The notes under the pieces: generated by a model | Database searches by the model: none | Seen by the model: the letters and a program-made list of their open reading frames with translations, nothing else | Told to the model about the DNA's origin: nothing | Translations under genes and position numbers: made by a program | Part shown: in pieces, positions 47,701 through 58,916 of the stretch | Layout: each line of letters starts with the position of its first letter | Numbering within the stretch: the first letter of the stretch is position 1 | Assembly: GCA_051294375.1 (NCBI GenBank) | Contig: JBJCIZ010000744.1 | Span: 1,230,262 to 1,294,261, forward strand | Direction: 5' to 3' | Length of the DNA stretch: 64,000 nucleotides | Origin: Paraspadella gotoi | Lineage: Eukaryota; Chaetognatha

Positions 47701-48518
47701 GGTGATGGCTCGCCTATACCTGGATATTGGGATTAAAGAGCCGAAATCCATGAAGGGTATAGGTTCCCAACTGATGACTCCCATTGTAAAACATAAATGA
47801 TAAAAATAGAAAAAAATAATTAAAAAATAGGATAAAGAAAAATTAAAATTTTCATTAAAGTATTTTAAAATTATATTCATGACATAAAGGTGCCCCTATA
47901 GAACCTTTCCCCAGTATGTATCCCTATCAGAACATACAATTCTACATGGTAGTCTTATCCCTATTGGTAAAAAAAAAATCATGTATAACGTTGGTCCCCC
48001 TCAAAAAATTATCCATTCCCACCCCTTTCTGTTCAGCTCTTAGATATTATGATTTTTCATTAATGACTTTCTAACAGAAATGATGTGTGATATCTATTAG
48101 AAACTAGGACAGATAGTAATCTAACCTTGTGTTGTATAGATGCTCCCTCTATTTCCAGAAGACAACACTGACTTCCCCTTCCCAAAATGAATTATTATAT
48201 AAATAAAACATTTTTTAAAAAAGAAAGCAATATATGTTTGATTAAATAATATAGATTAAATACTAATCCTTCATAAAAATATTAAAATATTAATTAGAAA
48301 AATAGTTTTAAAATAGTGAAACAAGTAATTTGCAAATTTTCTTATATATATTATATATATATGACATTAATAACGGTCTCCACCTTCGATGCAGCGGACG
48401 ACGCGGACGCCCAGCGCCGCCCCGCGGCTAAACTCGAAACCCCGACGCGTGCGACGCCGTCTTCGACGAGGACGGCGGCGCCGGGAAGCGACGTCAACGC
48501 CGTTCGCAACCAACGCAT
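44785..48518 (-). CDS. NIPSNAP3-like mitochondrial protein
   Basis: Five exons: 48384-48518, 46516-46728, 45786-45969, 45134-45320, 44785-44911, totalling 281 aa with no frame break. The first exon (MRWLRTALTSLPGAAVLVED...) is Arg/Ala/Ser-rich without acids at the very start, fitting a mitochondrial targeting peptide. Two NIPSNAP domains follow: PKVHELRIYDVKPEFIVDFK with LGYWFTEFGGINQ/AVHIWEYDSFAHR, then GVYELCAHTL with NTVYHLWHYPDLDHR and the C-terminal ILLPAPWSPMK. NIPSNAPs are mitochondrial proteins linked to mitophagy signalling. Closest by recall to NIPSNAP3A/B. Large introns (46729-48383, 45970-46515) carry repeat family A and AT-rich DNA. Confidence 0.88.
46770..47160 (+). repeat. Repeat family A: right-end fragment followed by a full copy
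   Basis: 46770-46832 has only the right end (AAGCTTATTTATTAAATGAA...GGTTGTACCAATTTCAT). 46897-47160 is a complete copy in the same orientation. Within a NIPSNAP intron. Confidence 0.9.
47306..47450 (-). repeat. Repeat family A, reverse partial copy
   Basis: ATTATCCATTCATT...GCAAGACCCTGCAAGCTT, diverged, 150 bp from the forward copies. Confidence 0.8.
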
Positions 48519-49027
48519 CTTGACTTTTGTTTATGTTTACTTTAGCGGGAAGCTCGAGTGAAACAAATCTGAGTAAAGTAAAGATTCCGAGTCAATATTT
48601 AGGGTAAACAAAATACAAAAATATGTATGTATGGCGATTAGACGATCGACGGGTCGTGGAAAAAATTAAACGATACGAAACACACATCGGCCGTCTGGAC
48701 GGATCGAGAAATTTGGGATTTAAAAAGAGAGGAAAGAAAATAGTAATAACAAGGGTAAATAATAATTAATTTCGAACTATCTAACCTTGTTCAAGGGGTA
48801 TTTAAACGATGGAAGGAGAGAGAGCAAATAAGCTTTTCAATAATAATGCTCAACAATGGCTATTTATTTATTTAACTTAAAATATTAGCCAAATTCCTGA
48901 TAAAGAACAACTGATTCTTCTTCGTCATCGGCGGGGCATTTCTTTTTATGTCTTCCAAAAAGTTTCTTGATTTGACTACTCGACCGCGACGACGACGACG
49001 ACGACGAATCTATTTTTAGATCTTGAA
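48519..49027. other. NIPSNAP-CCDC138 spacer
   Basis: 510 bp with no gene or clear repeat. It includes a (CGA)n run at 48990-49006 inside the presumed CCDC138 3' region. Confidence 0.6.
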
Positions 49028-50193
49028 TCACGTCGTCGTCATCGTGGTCGACGGGTTTTCCGACGAAGAATTGGATTGAAGGGAAAGATGCCGCTTCCTT
49101 TCTTCATCGACGACGCCGAGTTTAGTCGACGACGACGCCGCGGCGGCGGCGCCCAAATGATGCAGGACCGACTTGAGGGTGAGGGCGAGAAAAGCTCGAT
49201 CGGGTCCGCACTGGGCGAGCATCTTGGAGAGAAGGAGGGGAAAGGCGAAGGCTTCAAAGTGGCGACGGTTCGAGTGAAACTGGTGAGGGGGGGGGGGAGA
49301 AGGAGAGTAGAAGAGAAAGAGAGATTACGATTTTTTTATTTTATCTATAAATATGCTAATAAAACCAAAACCAATCTAATTCCTATTGAAAAAAAAAATC
49401 GTATAAGCATAAGGATCGTCTCAATCGCATACTAGGAAAATATTAGATAAATAACTCGTGATAAAATAAAATAATATATATTGGAGTCAACTGGCTCCTC
49501 TCCTTTGTATCAATTAAATAACATACCAGATAGCAAAATTAAATAAATAAATAAATAAAAAATAATTTTCATATCGCTCCCGGTTTCGCTTCCCTCAAAA
49601 ATCGGCCGCTTCCGCACTGTGGATTCCACAGTGTTCGCTTACGCTTTCCGGATTGCGTCCACATCTCTGATGGGGACCATCGTCCCATAATCGCCGCAAG
49701 AGTAAGCGATTGCGACGATAAAAACGAGAAAAGTAAAAAAATAATAATTGGGAGAAAGTTAAACAATGAATTCCGTTTCTCCCTTCCGTCACCTTTGTCT
49801 TCAATTTTTTTTTTAAATTTAAATAAAAAAAACTTGTTTTGATCATGAGTCATCTCTTATTCTATAAGAGGATAGGATATTCTAAAAGGTGGATGACGTA
49901 GCGTCGACGTAACGATCAAATCTAAAGAACAATTCGTAATAGCTTTGTAGGAATTAATGCCTCGAAACTCAATATTCTTTTTAACCAAGTACGACGTCAT
50001 CAGCAAATGGCAGCAGTAGCGGAAGCAGGTGACGGCAGGAGCCGCGTCAGCGGCAGCCATCGTCTTACCTTGGATAATTTGGCGAGAAGGCCGGCGATTT
50101 TCTCCAAAACGGAAGCGGAGAGATTCGCCGTCCGCAAAAGGGCGGAAATCTGCCGGAAGAATCCCTCGCCGGAACAGGACTGGAGAAAGGCTG

Positions 50194-50269
<76 letters not shown>

Positions 50270-53200
50270 GATGGGTCAACAATTCAAACGACTTTGCCAT
50301 TGGGATATCTCTGTATGAAAATGGTTTACCTAATTATACATGACATCGGTTAATATAGGTTCAGTGGATATTAAAGCTTAATCAGATTACGACAATATGC
50401 AAATGAGATTGAGGAACTCAATCTCTCTTTCTCTCTCTCTCTCTTTCTCTCTCTCTCACCACCCCCACCCGGTTGGCTCAGCGAGTCCCTCCCCATGACA
50501 TCCAGCACATCGACGGCGGCGGCGAGCAGCCCCGTCTTGTGGGCGGGGCGGAGGAAATGAAGGAGGACGCGTGTGGCGCGATAAAGGACGAAGTATTCCT
50601 TGGCCGTCTCGCTCTTCAAGTCTGAGCGGAGAGTCTCGAGCACCTTGGGTTGGAAGATGGGAAGATGGACAGATTGGTGAAATCGACGGACGTACGGATT
50701 GGATAAAAATGACATGGGACTAACTCGAATTAACCAAATGACTACAATTGTTTAACCGTTTAATGTAAAAAAAAAAAAAATTAATGATTGTCGGCATCCT
50801 TCCAATTTTAACCTTGGCCAAAACGTCGGCGCGACTCAATGTTCTGAGAATCAAGAGACAAGACAAGAATCGCGCGTGAAGATTCGGACTTCGGAAGAAA
50901 AGATCGAGAGACGACGACGATCTGTGAAAAAGGGTTTTTTTCAAAAAAGGGGGCAGAGGGGGTTTTAAGGGGATGAAGAATTTGTGTAAAGATTGAAAGT
51001 TGAGACCGCTATTTCATAAAGAATAATTTATTAAGTCTACCGTGGCGGTATATTCACACCGCCTCACATCCACCGTCGTTCAGCCAATCCCATTGGCTCA
51101 GAGGGGGAAATCATCCTAACGACTTCCCTCTTGGCAAAGTGAGACCGTCCTGAGGATCGAAAGCCCCAAAAGCCAACAGTGAGATGCCCCATCCCAATGG
51201 GCATCACAGGCGACCCGGCTGTTGCCATCCTACTAGGTTTTATTATTTTTTATCTTGGTTTTGTAAACGCCGAATAGTTTCTAAGCTGTTTTAAAGACAG
51301 CATCCCTATTCATACCAAACTACAACAAACAGGACAAGATTAAATTTCACAAAACGCTGAGGAAGGAGTCAATAAAGAAAAGAGGAGAAAGAATAATATA
51401 ACGAGCGTCGTTCTGATCGATACAGTCTTTAAATATCTCAATTTAATCAAACCAATTTAAATGTTAAAAACTAACAAAGACGGAATTCTTACCTCCCTTC
51501 CGACTTTTCGGTTTTATAAGGAAGAAGTAAATTAGATTCGGAGACGGATTCTCTCACAGCGAAGGCAGAGGCGAGGTTCTGTTATATAATAAATGTAATA
51601 ATAAATATATAAAATCCTACTTACTAACATAATTTCGTAATTAAATACCACCAATATAAATATTATTCTTTATTCAACCAACAAGTTATCTTGCCTCCTG
51701 ACTTTGGACGGGCTTTAGTGATTTAAGGCCACCATCTTTCGTACAAGTTAACTCTCACAAGTTCACTCTCACACCTCAGAGTACCCGGCTTTCTATAGAC
51801 CCGGTCTCTATAATTTATCTCCCCCCCCATCCCGCACAACCCTCACCCGCCCCCCACCTCCCCTATGTCAACTCACCCCACTTCTCTCTCCTTCCTTCTC
51901 CCCCCAAACGATCTCTCCCAAGTGTCTCAACGACGCGGTGGGCGTGGCCGTCGTCGACGCCTCGTCGTTCCTTCGCTTCTCCTCGAGCGCCGCCAACGCC
52001 CAATGAAGAAACTTTAGCGCCGGAAGTTGAGTCCGCGCCACGCCGCTACCGCCGCAGATCAGCGGCAGCACGGCGACGAGCGGCGGCAGCGTCCGGTGGC
52101 AGCGGTCGCGCAGCGGCAGCCGGCGATCGACGCCGACGAGAGAGTTGGCGGAGGCGGCGAGGACGTCGGGCGGAGATCGATCGAGATGGACGAGGAGCCA
52201 CTCGAGGAGAGAAAGGACGAGATCGAGGAAAGGACGAAGAGAAGGTTGAGAAGACGATTGAGGAACGGGTCGAGCTGACCCTTCTGGAGGACATCGTCGA
52301 GTCTCGGCTCCTTCAGCGTCCGATCGAGATCTCTCTCTAACCATCGGCGGCGAAGTGGCTCGTCCGCTTTCGCCTTTTCGCAATTCCGGCGACCGATCCC
52401 CGCCTCTTCGCCCGGCGAGCCGTTCCAAGTTGGTCACCCTCGCCTTCAACCTCGAGTTCTTCGACGTCAACGCCTCCGCCTCGGACGTTAATCGACGATG
52501 TTCCTGTTACAGAAGGTTGTGTCCGTCAATCTCGATTGCATCATCGCAGGAGTATCAAGCCACCAAAAGCAAATCGGATCGGAGACTTGGGCGATCTCCG
52601 CGGAAATTAGTTTAGATTTAGTTTAGATTTAGATTCAAAGATGCTCATGTAATTTGGCGAAGTAATCATCACGGACTATTAAGGGCTTATAAATCATTAA
52701 AACTGGCCGACTTTTTCATAATTAATAATATGACTTAGGAAGCGTTTTATTTAAGGCTTATTTATGTTGGGACGCGTCCCTAATCGATGACTGATGTTTG
52801 AAAGCATAGTCATTACTAATGACATGAGGCCTCCTCTGAAGCCCGAATTATTATTCCTCTATTTAAATTAATATTTCAGCATTAAATTAAATACTAAAAG
52901 AAAGAAAAAAGTACCTCCTTGAGCTCCGCGTGGGAAACCCGCAGTCCCTCGTAACTAGTCTTCAGCCTCTCGTGATTCTTGACGGCGTCCTCCAACCGGC
53001 GCTTCCAGTCTCTCGTCGACGACTGCGCCGTCGCGACATCTCCGGCGTCGGACAATCTTCTCTCCACCTCCTCGTCCACCGCGCGATCGAAATACGCCTC
53101 CGCCTCCACGAGCGCCGCCTCCCGCTCGTCCAAGGCGGATTCTCGGAGGCGAAGTCGGTCGCGTTCGAGGCGGAGTTTGTCGGAGATGGCGGTCAATTCG

Positions 53201-53854
53201 CGCCAGGCGGAGCGGAGGGCTTCGGGGGAGTCGAGAGTGGAGTCGAGGGTGTCGTCGTCGTCGACGGCGTCTTCATCGGCGAGGTCGACTTCTTCTTCTT
53301 CTTGGTCTCTAGCGTTAGAGAAGGTGTAACTGTCTTTGGAGGAAGGGCGGAGGTTTCGTCCGAGAACGAGCATGTCGTCTCTGAGGGAGAGAGAGAGGGG
53401 AAGAAGAACCAAAGTGGGCAAGAAAAAGAAAAATAAAAAAGGAAGAAAACAGAGAAGAAAGAAATTAAGGAAAAAGAAGGAAAAAGAAGGAAGAAAAAGA
53501 GAGAAAGTTAGGGAAAATAAAAAATAGAAAAGATACATCATCATCCAGTCGTATTTGATATTCCTCAATACATCCCAGCCATCAGTATTACGACAATGAC
53601 GTAACCATTGGTTACTAACCAATCATCGATCCGTATTCCCCACTTTACCTGACGACGATCTCCCGCTCCCAACTGCTCTGGCTGACGTCTCCACCGTAAT
53701 CTCTTCTTCTTCTTTCGAGGCTTCGATCCTCGAGTCGCTCGTCGATCGAAGCCTCCGTCTCTTTCGTCGACGACCCCGTCGGAGAATCGAAGGGGCGACG
53801 GCGGCGTGCCCGACGGGGCGGGCTGCGGTCGTTGGTGAAACCGAGGTTCATCAT
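49028..53854 (-). CDS. CCDC138: CCDC138-like coiled-coil protein
   Basis: Eight exons: 53649-53854, 52915-53380, 51877-52503, 51493-51578, 50813-50921, 50469-50643, 50069-50190, 49028-49279, totalling 680 aa with no frame break (human about 665). The N-terminus is basic and disordered. Residues ~110-270 form a charged coiled coil (KLRLERDRLRLRESALDERE, EAEAYFDRAVDEEVERRL). The C-terminal half matches CCDC138: LPALKFLHWALAALEEKRRN, TASLRHLGEIVWG, ARFLSCLLILRTLSRADVLA, KEYFVLYRATRVLLHFLRP and AFLALTLKSVLHHLG. CCDC138 is poorly characterised and reported around centrosomes/centriolar satellites. An LTR fragment lies just upstream of the third exon's acceptor, and CT/GA tracts abut two splice sites. 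The start could lie upstream of MMNLGFTND. Confidence 0.88.
50196..50270. repeat. (GA)n/(CT)n tract forming an intron polypyrimidine tract
   Basis: CT in the transcript, ending directly at the TTTTTCAG acceptor of the CCDC138 exon starting at 50190. Confidence 0.97.
51041..51238 (+). repeat. Repeat family B, shortened copy
   Basis: CGTGGCGGTATATTCACACC start, GTCGTTCAGCCAATCCCATT, and the GATGCCCC...GGGCATC hairpin. It lacks the GCAACGC-rich middle seen at 36.7 kb. In a CCDC138 intron. Confidence 0.88.
51645..51812 (-). repeat. Repeat family A, reverse diverged copy
   Basis: ACAAGTTATCTTGCCTCCTG and CTTTGGACGGGCTTTAGTG blocks, ending in CAGAGTACCCGGCTTTC. In a CCDC138 intron. Confidence 0.75.
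52542..52610 (+). mobile_element. LTR fragment next to a splice acceptor
   Basis: CATCGCAGGAGTATCAAGCC through CAAATCGGATCGGAGACTTG matches the start of the LTR at 40140. It begins about 37 bases upstream (transcript sense) of the CCDC138 acceptor at 52504-52505. Confidence 0.7.
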
Positions 53855-55113
53855 CGGGCCACTTTGTTCTGCTTTTTGTTTCTTTTTGTTATAACTTGTA
53901 AAAAGGGAAAATGCCATAAAAAATAACGATGAACAAAGCAATACGTATTCGGACTTTGATGAATTTAAAATAATAAAAAGTCAACGGATTTATAAAATGT
54001 AACATAAAATTGTAAAAGTGTAAAAAATTTAAAAGAGAAGTAAAATGACGGACCCGATCTAAACAAATCCCTCCCCGTTAACCCAAAATCGCGTCGCTCT
54101 ATAATCACAGATACAGAAGGCTTCATATTATAAAATGTGGTACCCCTTTTTTGTGACCAGAACACGTTCCGAGGAAACTAATGGACCAAATTTATTGAAA
54201 TTTAGTATGAACGATCCCAATTACCGCTTGGTGGGAGTAACATCAAGCTCTGCGCATTGACGCCGTTGAGTAGTGGCGATTGAAATTGACCCCGGTAAAT
54301 TGGTGAACTCTATCTTCCTCCCTGGCAGATAAAAGAAGAAAAGAAAAGGAAAGAAAGACTATCACAGAGGCAAAGTGAAAATATTGAAAAAGTAGAAAAA
54401 TAATCACATAGCAATATAGCGATAAATTCGTAAAGTAAACTGATGAGCGGGGTTTTCCGTCTCTTGCTCACCCTTCCGAGAGTATCTATAACGCATGTAG
54501 GATAGAGTCTTTAAGGATCAAAAACTAGAGGTAAGCAAAAGCAAGCATCGGTGATGAATCAATAAATAAAGACCTCTCAGGTAAGCCCGGCTTTGCCACT
54601 ATTCAAATAACATAAAACTGTAATAATAAACTCTAAACCCCAAACCATAAACCATAAACTGGCTAATTAATATTAATGCGATGTGTAACGAATGAAATCA
54701 TTATTGAACAAAGCATTGAAATAACAATGAACTGTATTGTTTGTAAACAAATATCGATTGTCCATATTCCCAAAGACCCCCAAAAAAGGTAAATAAGAAG
54801 GACGAATTACGACGAGAGTTTATGTCCAACAAAACCATATATTATATTATATTATATATATAAGCGATGGATACATCAAAAAAATACCTAAAATGGTCTG
54901 GAATACGACTTTGTGATAAAATCTCCAGTTTTACACGAAATTGTTTCGCATCTTTTTACCCAAAAAAACCAGCGGACATTTAAAAGCGAAAAAGACAAAA
55001 GATGGAATTTTCAGAAGAATGTTCGATAGTTAAAAATCAAATCCAAGATCATTTTGACCGACCGACTGACCGACCATTTGACCGACTGACCGACCATTTG
55101 ACCGACCATTTAA
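53855..55113. other. CCDC138-GNAT spacer
   Basis: 1.26 kb without a gene. It holds a repeat family C copy at 54110-54260 (ACAGAAGGCTTCATATTATA), an AT microsatellite at 54838-54862, and a GACCGACC/GACCGACTGACC tandem repeat at 55055-55112 ending at the GNAT stop codon. Confidence 0.65.
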
Positions 55114-57062
55114 TCAACCCGCGGCGAATATCTCAATCGCCTTCGAGTTCAACCGGAAAAAGTCTCGTTCATCGGTTTGCGTCAAATTCTTTCCTCCGAA
55201 TTTCTTGTAGAGGGAGATGGCGTTTCGGTTCCACTCGAGACAAGTCCATTCCAGTCTGAAGAATATACTAACTTATTGAAATGATTAGCTAAAAAATTTT
55301 ATAATGCTTCATTAATAATTTAAGGAGCTAAGGATCACTTTGAGAGTAGTGAAAGAGTGAAAGAATCTAGGGAAAGCTGGCAGAGTCTAGCAATGTCATT
55401 ATCTTGAAAAGAGATGGAGTCCTTCACTCATTATATCCTGTCCTTGTCCAAAGTCAAGAGACAAGTTATCATTTATTGAATGATTGGATAATTGTTTCAT
55501 TGGTTGTTTCAATTAAATTACTATTAAATACTACAATGATGTGATCTAAATATTTTTTACTGACCGAACGCAATCCATATCCACGGCCCTATTGACCACT
55601 TCGATGAATAGCGTTTGACCCCAACCTTTCCTTCTCTCGCTCTCTTTCACGTAAAGGTCCTCCAAAAACATGGTCAGCCCTTCCCAAGCGGAATATGAGG
55701 GAAAGAAGAGGGCGTAAGCAATTATTTCCTATATAGAAATGGCAAGCGTTATATCTTAAAATTAAAAAAAAAAAAGACTAGAAGAAAAAGATTGTTTTTC
55801 CATCAAATTCAACAACCTTTTCAACCTCCACGACCAAGGAAAAATACTTGGGTTTCGAAGAGAACCCGTCCAACTTCAATTTCTCCGTCGTCATAGCAAC
55901 CTGCTCCGCCATGTTTTCAAAAACCGCCAATTCCATGATCAAACTAAAAATAGCCTCGCAATCTCCGACGATGGCCGGACGAATCGAATCGCGTTTCGTC
56001 TACGAGATGGAACTTTTTTTTATATTCAAACTGAGCCATGCAAAATTTAACAAAATCTAACATTTCAAACGCTATCGATTAATGATTATTACATCGTTAA
56101 GGCCTTTGATAGAATCCATGGAATCTCGGTCCAACTGATAATAATTCCACTTTTCCTTCGCCGTCAAATTAATGGCGCCGCGTTTTTCGTAAAAACGAAT
56201 CGCGATATCGTTCCATCTCATGCATATCCATTGGACTCTTTAAAAAAATGACAATATAATTATTATATTATATTAAAGATTACAATAAATTTACCAATAC
56301 ACAAACCAAAAAGTACGAAACCTGCGACAACCCTCCTTCAACGCCAGCCGCGTCAACTCTTTCCATAAAAGATTTCCGACTCCCTTCCCCCTCGCCGAAG
56401 GTTTGACGTAAAGATCTTCCACGAAAAAAGTCGGCCCGTCCCAAGTGGAATAACCGTCATAGAAAAGCACATAACCGATCAGTTTCTGCAACACGTACAG
56501 AAGGCTTCATATTATGAAATGATATTGCCACAATATCAGGGTTTTTTTTCCCTCGCCAAACACGGTTCCCACCAAACTACCCGAGGGAATTTTATGAAAT
56601 TTAATATATGGAGTCATAATGACTAAATAAATAGAGCTATCGAGGCGAATGTTGATGTTCAACCCCTATGGGTGACCCCCTAGGGCGCCAATAACGGCTC
56701 AGGGGTCAAATAGTGATATTCGCCTCGATAGAATCGTGCATACCAAATTTCAACCAAATAGGTTGTGAAGTCTATTCGGAACAGATATCATTTTATAATA
56801 ATAAATATATAATTCTAAATAAATTTTAATTTTATAAATTACTTGGAGCACGTGGATCCGAAATTCCTTGAGATTCAAAAAGTACCTCGTCCAATTCCGC
56901 GACGAGGCAATGATAAAGCGCCTCGTTCGAGAATCCATCCCTTCGAAGCTTTTCGCCGGTTAAGGTCACGCGTTCGGCCATGTTTTCGAATTCCGCCAAT
57001 TCCTTGATGAGTTGGACGATGGCGTCGCAATCCTCAACGGTCGCTCGACGGATTTGTAACAT
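55114..57062 (-). CDS. Double-domain GNAT (spermidine/spermine N1-acetyltransferase-like) fusion
   Basis: Six exons: 56886-57062, 56322-56485, 56093-56237, 55826-55999, 55565-55728, 55114-55255, summing to 321 aa. Domain 1: MLQIRRATVEDCDAIVQLIK, ELAEFENMAERVTL, DGFSNEALYHCLVAE, FVEDLYVKPSARGKGVGNLL (acetyl-CoA loop RGKGVG), then RWNDIAIRFYEKRGAINLTA. Domain 2 repeats the plan: SIRPAIVGDCEAIFSLIMEL, AVFENMAEQVAM, TMFLEDLYVKESERRKGWG, EWNRNAISLYKKFGGKNLTQ. Both resemble SSAT1/SSAT2/thialysine acetyltransferases, which acetylate polyamines or diamines with acetyl-CoA. Intron phases are the same in both halves. Domain 2 has no in-frame ATG before its first strand (an in-frame TAG ends the intron), and the 3' donor of domain 1 is phase 0, matching the domain 2 acceptor. 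If the donor at 56091-56092 is not used, domain 1 would stop at 56072. Confidence 0.82.
55320..55520 (+). repeat. Repeat family A, diverged copy
   Basis: TAAGGAGCTAAGGATC..., ATTATCTTGAAAAGAGATGG, TGTCCAAAGTCAAGAGACAA, TGGTTGTTTCAATT. In a GNAT intron. Confidence 0.7.
56495..56790 (+). repeat. Repeat family C copy
   Basis: GTACAGAAGGCTTCATATTA at the left end, then a TCGAGGCGAATGTTGATGTT...GATATTCGCCTCGATAG inverted repeat (56639-56730) around a CCCCTA/TAGGGG core. In a GNAT intron. Confidence 0.7.
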
Positions 57063-58017
57063 TTTCTTTGAACTATGTCGTTTAAATCAATATTGCTATC
57101 AATAATATTAAAATCCAACAACCGTTCATTGCGGTCGTTGGAGCCGAAGTCGCTTGCCTCTCAAACCTAAAAGGTTCGGGGTTCTTGCCCAGTGGCCGCC
57201 TAGCAGTCAAGCGGGACGGGTAGCTTAACACGCCAGTAGCAGGCTGCTTTACAACTATAACTATCATTATGCCTCTAATATTATTGTTACTCGGTCTTGA
57301 AAAAAAAAGAAAATCACAACAATCAAAAGAGGAAACTCACTATTTAAAAAAAAATGAAATCAAAAAGAAAGAAATAAAATTAAAAAGAAACAATTAGAAA
57401 GAAAAACTTACATATAAAACTCGTGGATGTCAAAAAATAATTTTTAAAATTTCAAATTAACATCACATAGAAAATGTTTCTTTCTCGCTATTTTGTTATC
57501 CCTTTCTTCCTGCTATAAGATATGAAATTGGTACAACCAATATAAAAATTATCCGTTCATTTAATAAATAAGCTATCTTGACCCTGACTTTGGACAGGCT
57601 TTGGTGGTTTAAGGCCTCCATCATTCTTACAAGATAATGACGTTGCAGGTCCCTGCAAGCTTTCAATCAAGACTCTCTCACAGTCTCGTTTATTCACATC
57701 CAGAGTAGCTGGCTTCCCAATCAATGAAGAGGTATGTATTACTCCAAACGAGAGTAATTATCGTAGTTACTACTAGTTATTTGGTAATTAAATTTGATTA
57801 AATCATAATGAGAATGATCGCAAATCTTTTTAAAGTTTAGTTCGAGAGATCAAATTGGACAAGTTTTTTTTTTCTCCCACGAAGCTTTCCGTCAGCCATC
57901 CCATTTCCTGGTCTCTTCTTCGGCAGAGCGTCGAAACTTTTAATTTTTGTACTTAGTAATAAGAAAATAAATATAGATTTTATTGATTAATGACTAGATT
58001 ACATAAAATAAACACAC
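57063..58017. other. GNAT-NCBP2AS2 spacer
   Basis: 955 bp with no gene. 57120-57245 is a tRNA-like/SINE-like piece (AGGTTCGGGGTTCTTGCCC, AACACGCCAGTAGCAGG) related to the region near 500. Purine-rich sequence occupies 57300-57410. 57520-57738 is a reverse full-length repeat family A copy. Confidence 0.65.
57520..57738 (-). repeat. Repeat family A, reverse full copy
   Basis: GAAATTGGTACAACCAATAT at one end, GCAGGTCCCTGC, AGTCTCGTTTATTCAC, GGCTTCCCAATCAATGAAG near the other. Confidence 0.9.
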
Positions 58018-58916
58018 TCATTTCCCAGTTCGTTTAAATTCGTCCATTTCGTTTCTCAAATGTTTTTTTAAATTGGAGACGAAACTTTGATCTCTGTAGT
58101 CGGTTGGAGGATGAGAGTTGGGAGAACGCGGAGGGCCGAGCATTCTGCCAGTCAAGGATTTTAATGATCCTGTGTTGGGGAGGAGAAAAAACGGAACCGT
58201 CATCGTTGTACGGGCGAGTCGCCTACGATACTTTTAGGTCTGTCTGGCCGATAATTTTAAGGAAATTATATAAAATACATATTTTATATATATATATATA
58301 AGTGAGACGATAAGACAAGAACGGTAATTCCAATGAGTTGCGCCGCAGTAACTTTATTTTCACGTATATTTTCAAAATGCACTGCATCAAAATTTCGTCT
58401 TTTATTCTAGACATCGTGAATTTCCTCTCGTTTCGTTGTGTTTTGGATTAAAAGAAGATGTTTGAAATTGTTTTCAACAACTACAATAAAATCGTTGTTG
58501 AAAATAATTTAAAACATCTTCTATTAGTCTTTTATTCTTTATAGTTTTAGAAATTCCTGAAGGCGGCGCTAGCAGTCTTTTAGATTTGAGTTTTTTTTTT
58601 CCTGTCTTAACAAATGATCAAACAACTATAAGCAAATTATATATATTTTTTAACGTAAGTAGGAAAGACTGACAGACAGACCAACAGAACGACCTAAAAG
58701 TGACTTATAGATTTGCTCCGCGAGTACTCGCGGCGCAACTAAAGTTTGTTCGAATCCATAATTTTCACGTCGTTTAAAAATACCTGTGGCTCTGAAATAT
58801 CCGTGCGCGACGATCTGCGCCGCTCTACGGATAGGATAAGAGTTGGACAGTTGGTCCGCGAGTCTGTGGTAGTTTTTCGCCAATAGGAGAGAGAGCACCG
58901 AGCGGAGCGGAGACAT
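58018..58916 (-). CDS. NCBP2AS2-like small protein
   Basis: Two exons, 58694-58916 and 58018-58169, joined in phase 1 to give 124 aa. The signature is in exon 1: MSPLRSVLSLLLAKNYHRLA then DQLSNSYPIRRAAQIVAHGY, matching the family pattern of a short hydrophobic/basic start, L.ERLS.S.PIRRAAQ, and a hydrophobic segment. The second exon has a Pro-rich stretch (GPPRSPNSHPPTDYRD) and a charged C-terminal helix (FVSNLKKHLRNEMDEFKRTG). The basic, acid-poor N-terminus suits mitochondrial targeting; the human protein is small and poorly characterised. The intron includes (TA)n at 58278-58302 and a foldback at 58453-58522. Confidence 0.7.
58453..58522. repeat. Foldback (inverted repeat, ~29-bp arms)
   Basis: AGAAGATGTTTGAAATTGTT...ATAATTTAAAACATCTTCT: two arms that pair with one or two mismatches around a ~14-base loop, inside the NCBP2AS2-like intron. 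Confidence 0.9.

Noticed and set aside
55848-56060. Separate second acetyltransferase gene starting in its own exon
   Set aside because: The reading frame is closed by TAG immediately before the conserved start of the domain, and no in-frame ATG precedes its first strand.
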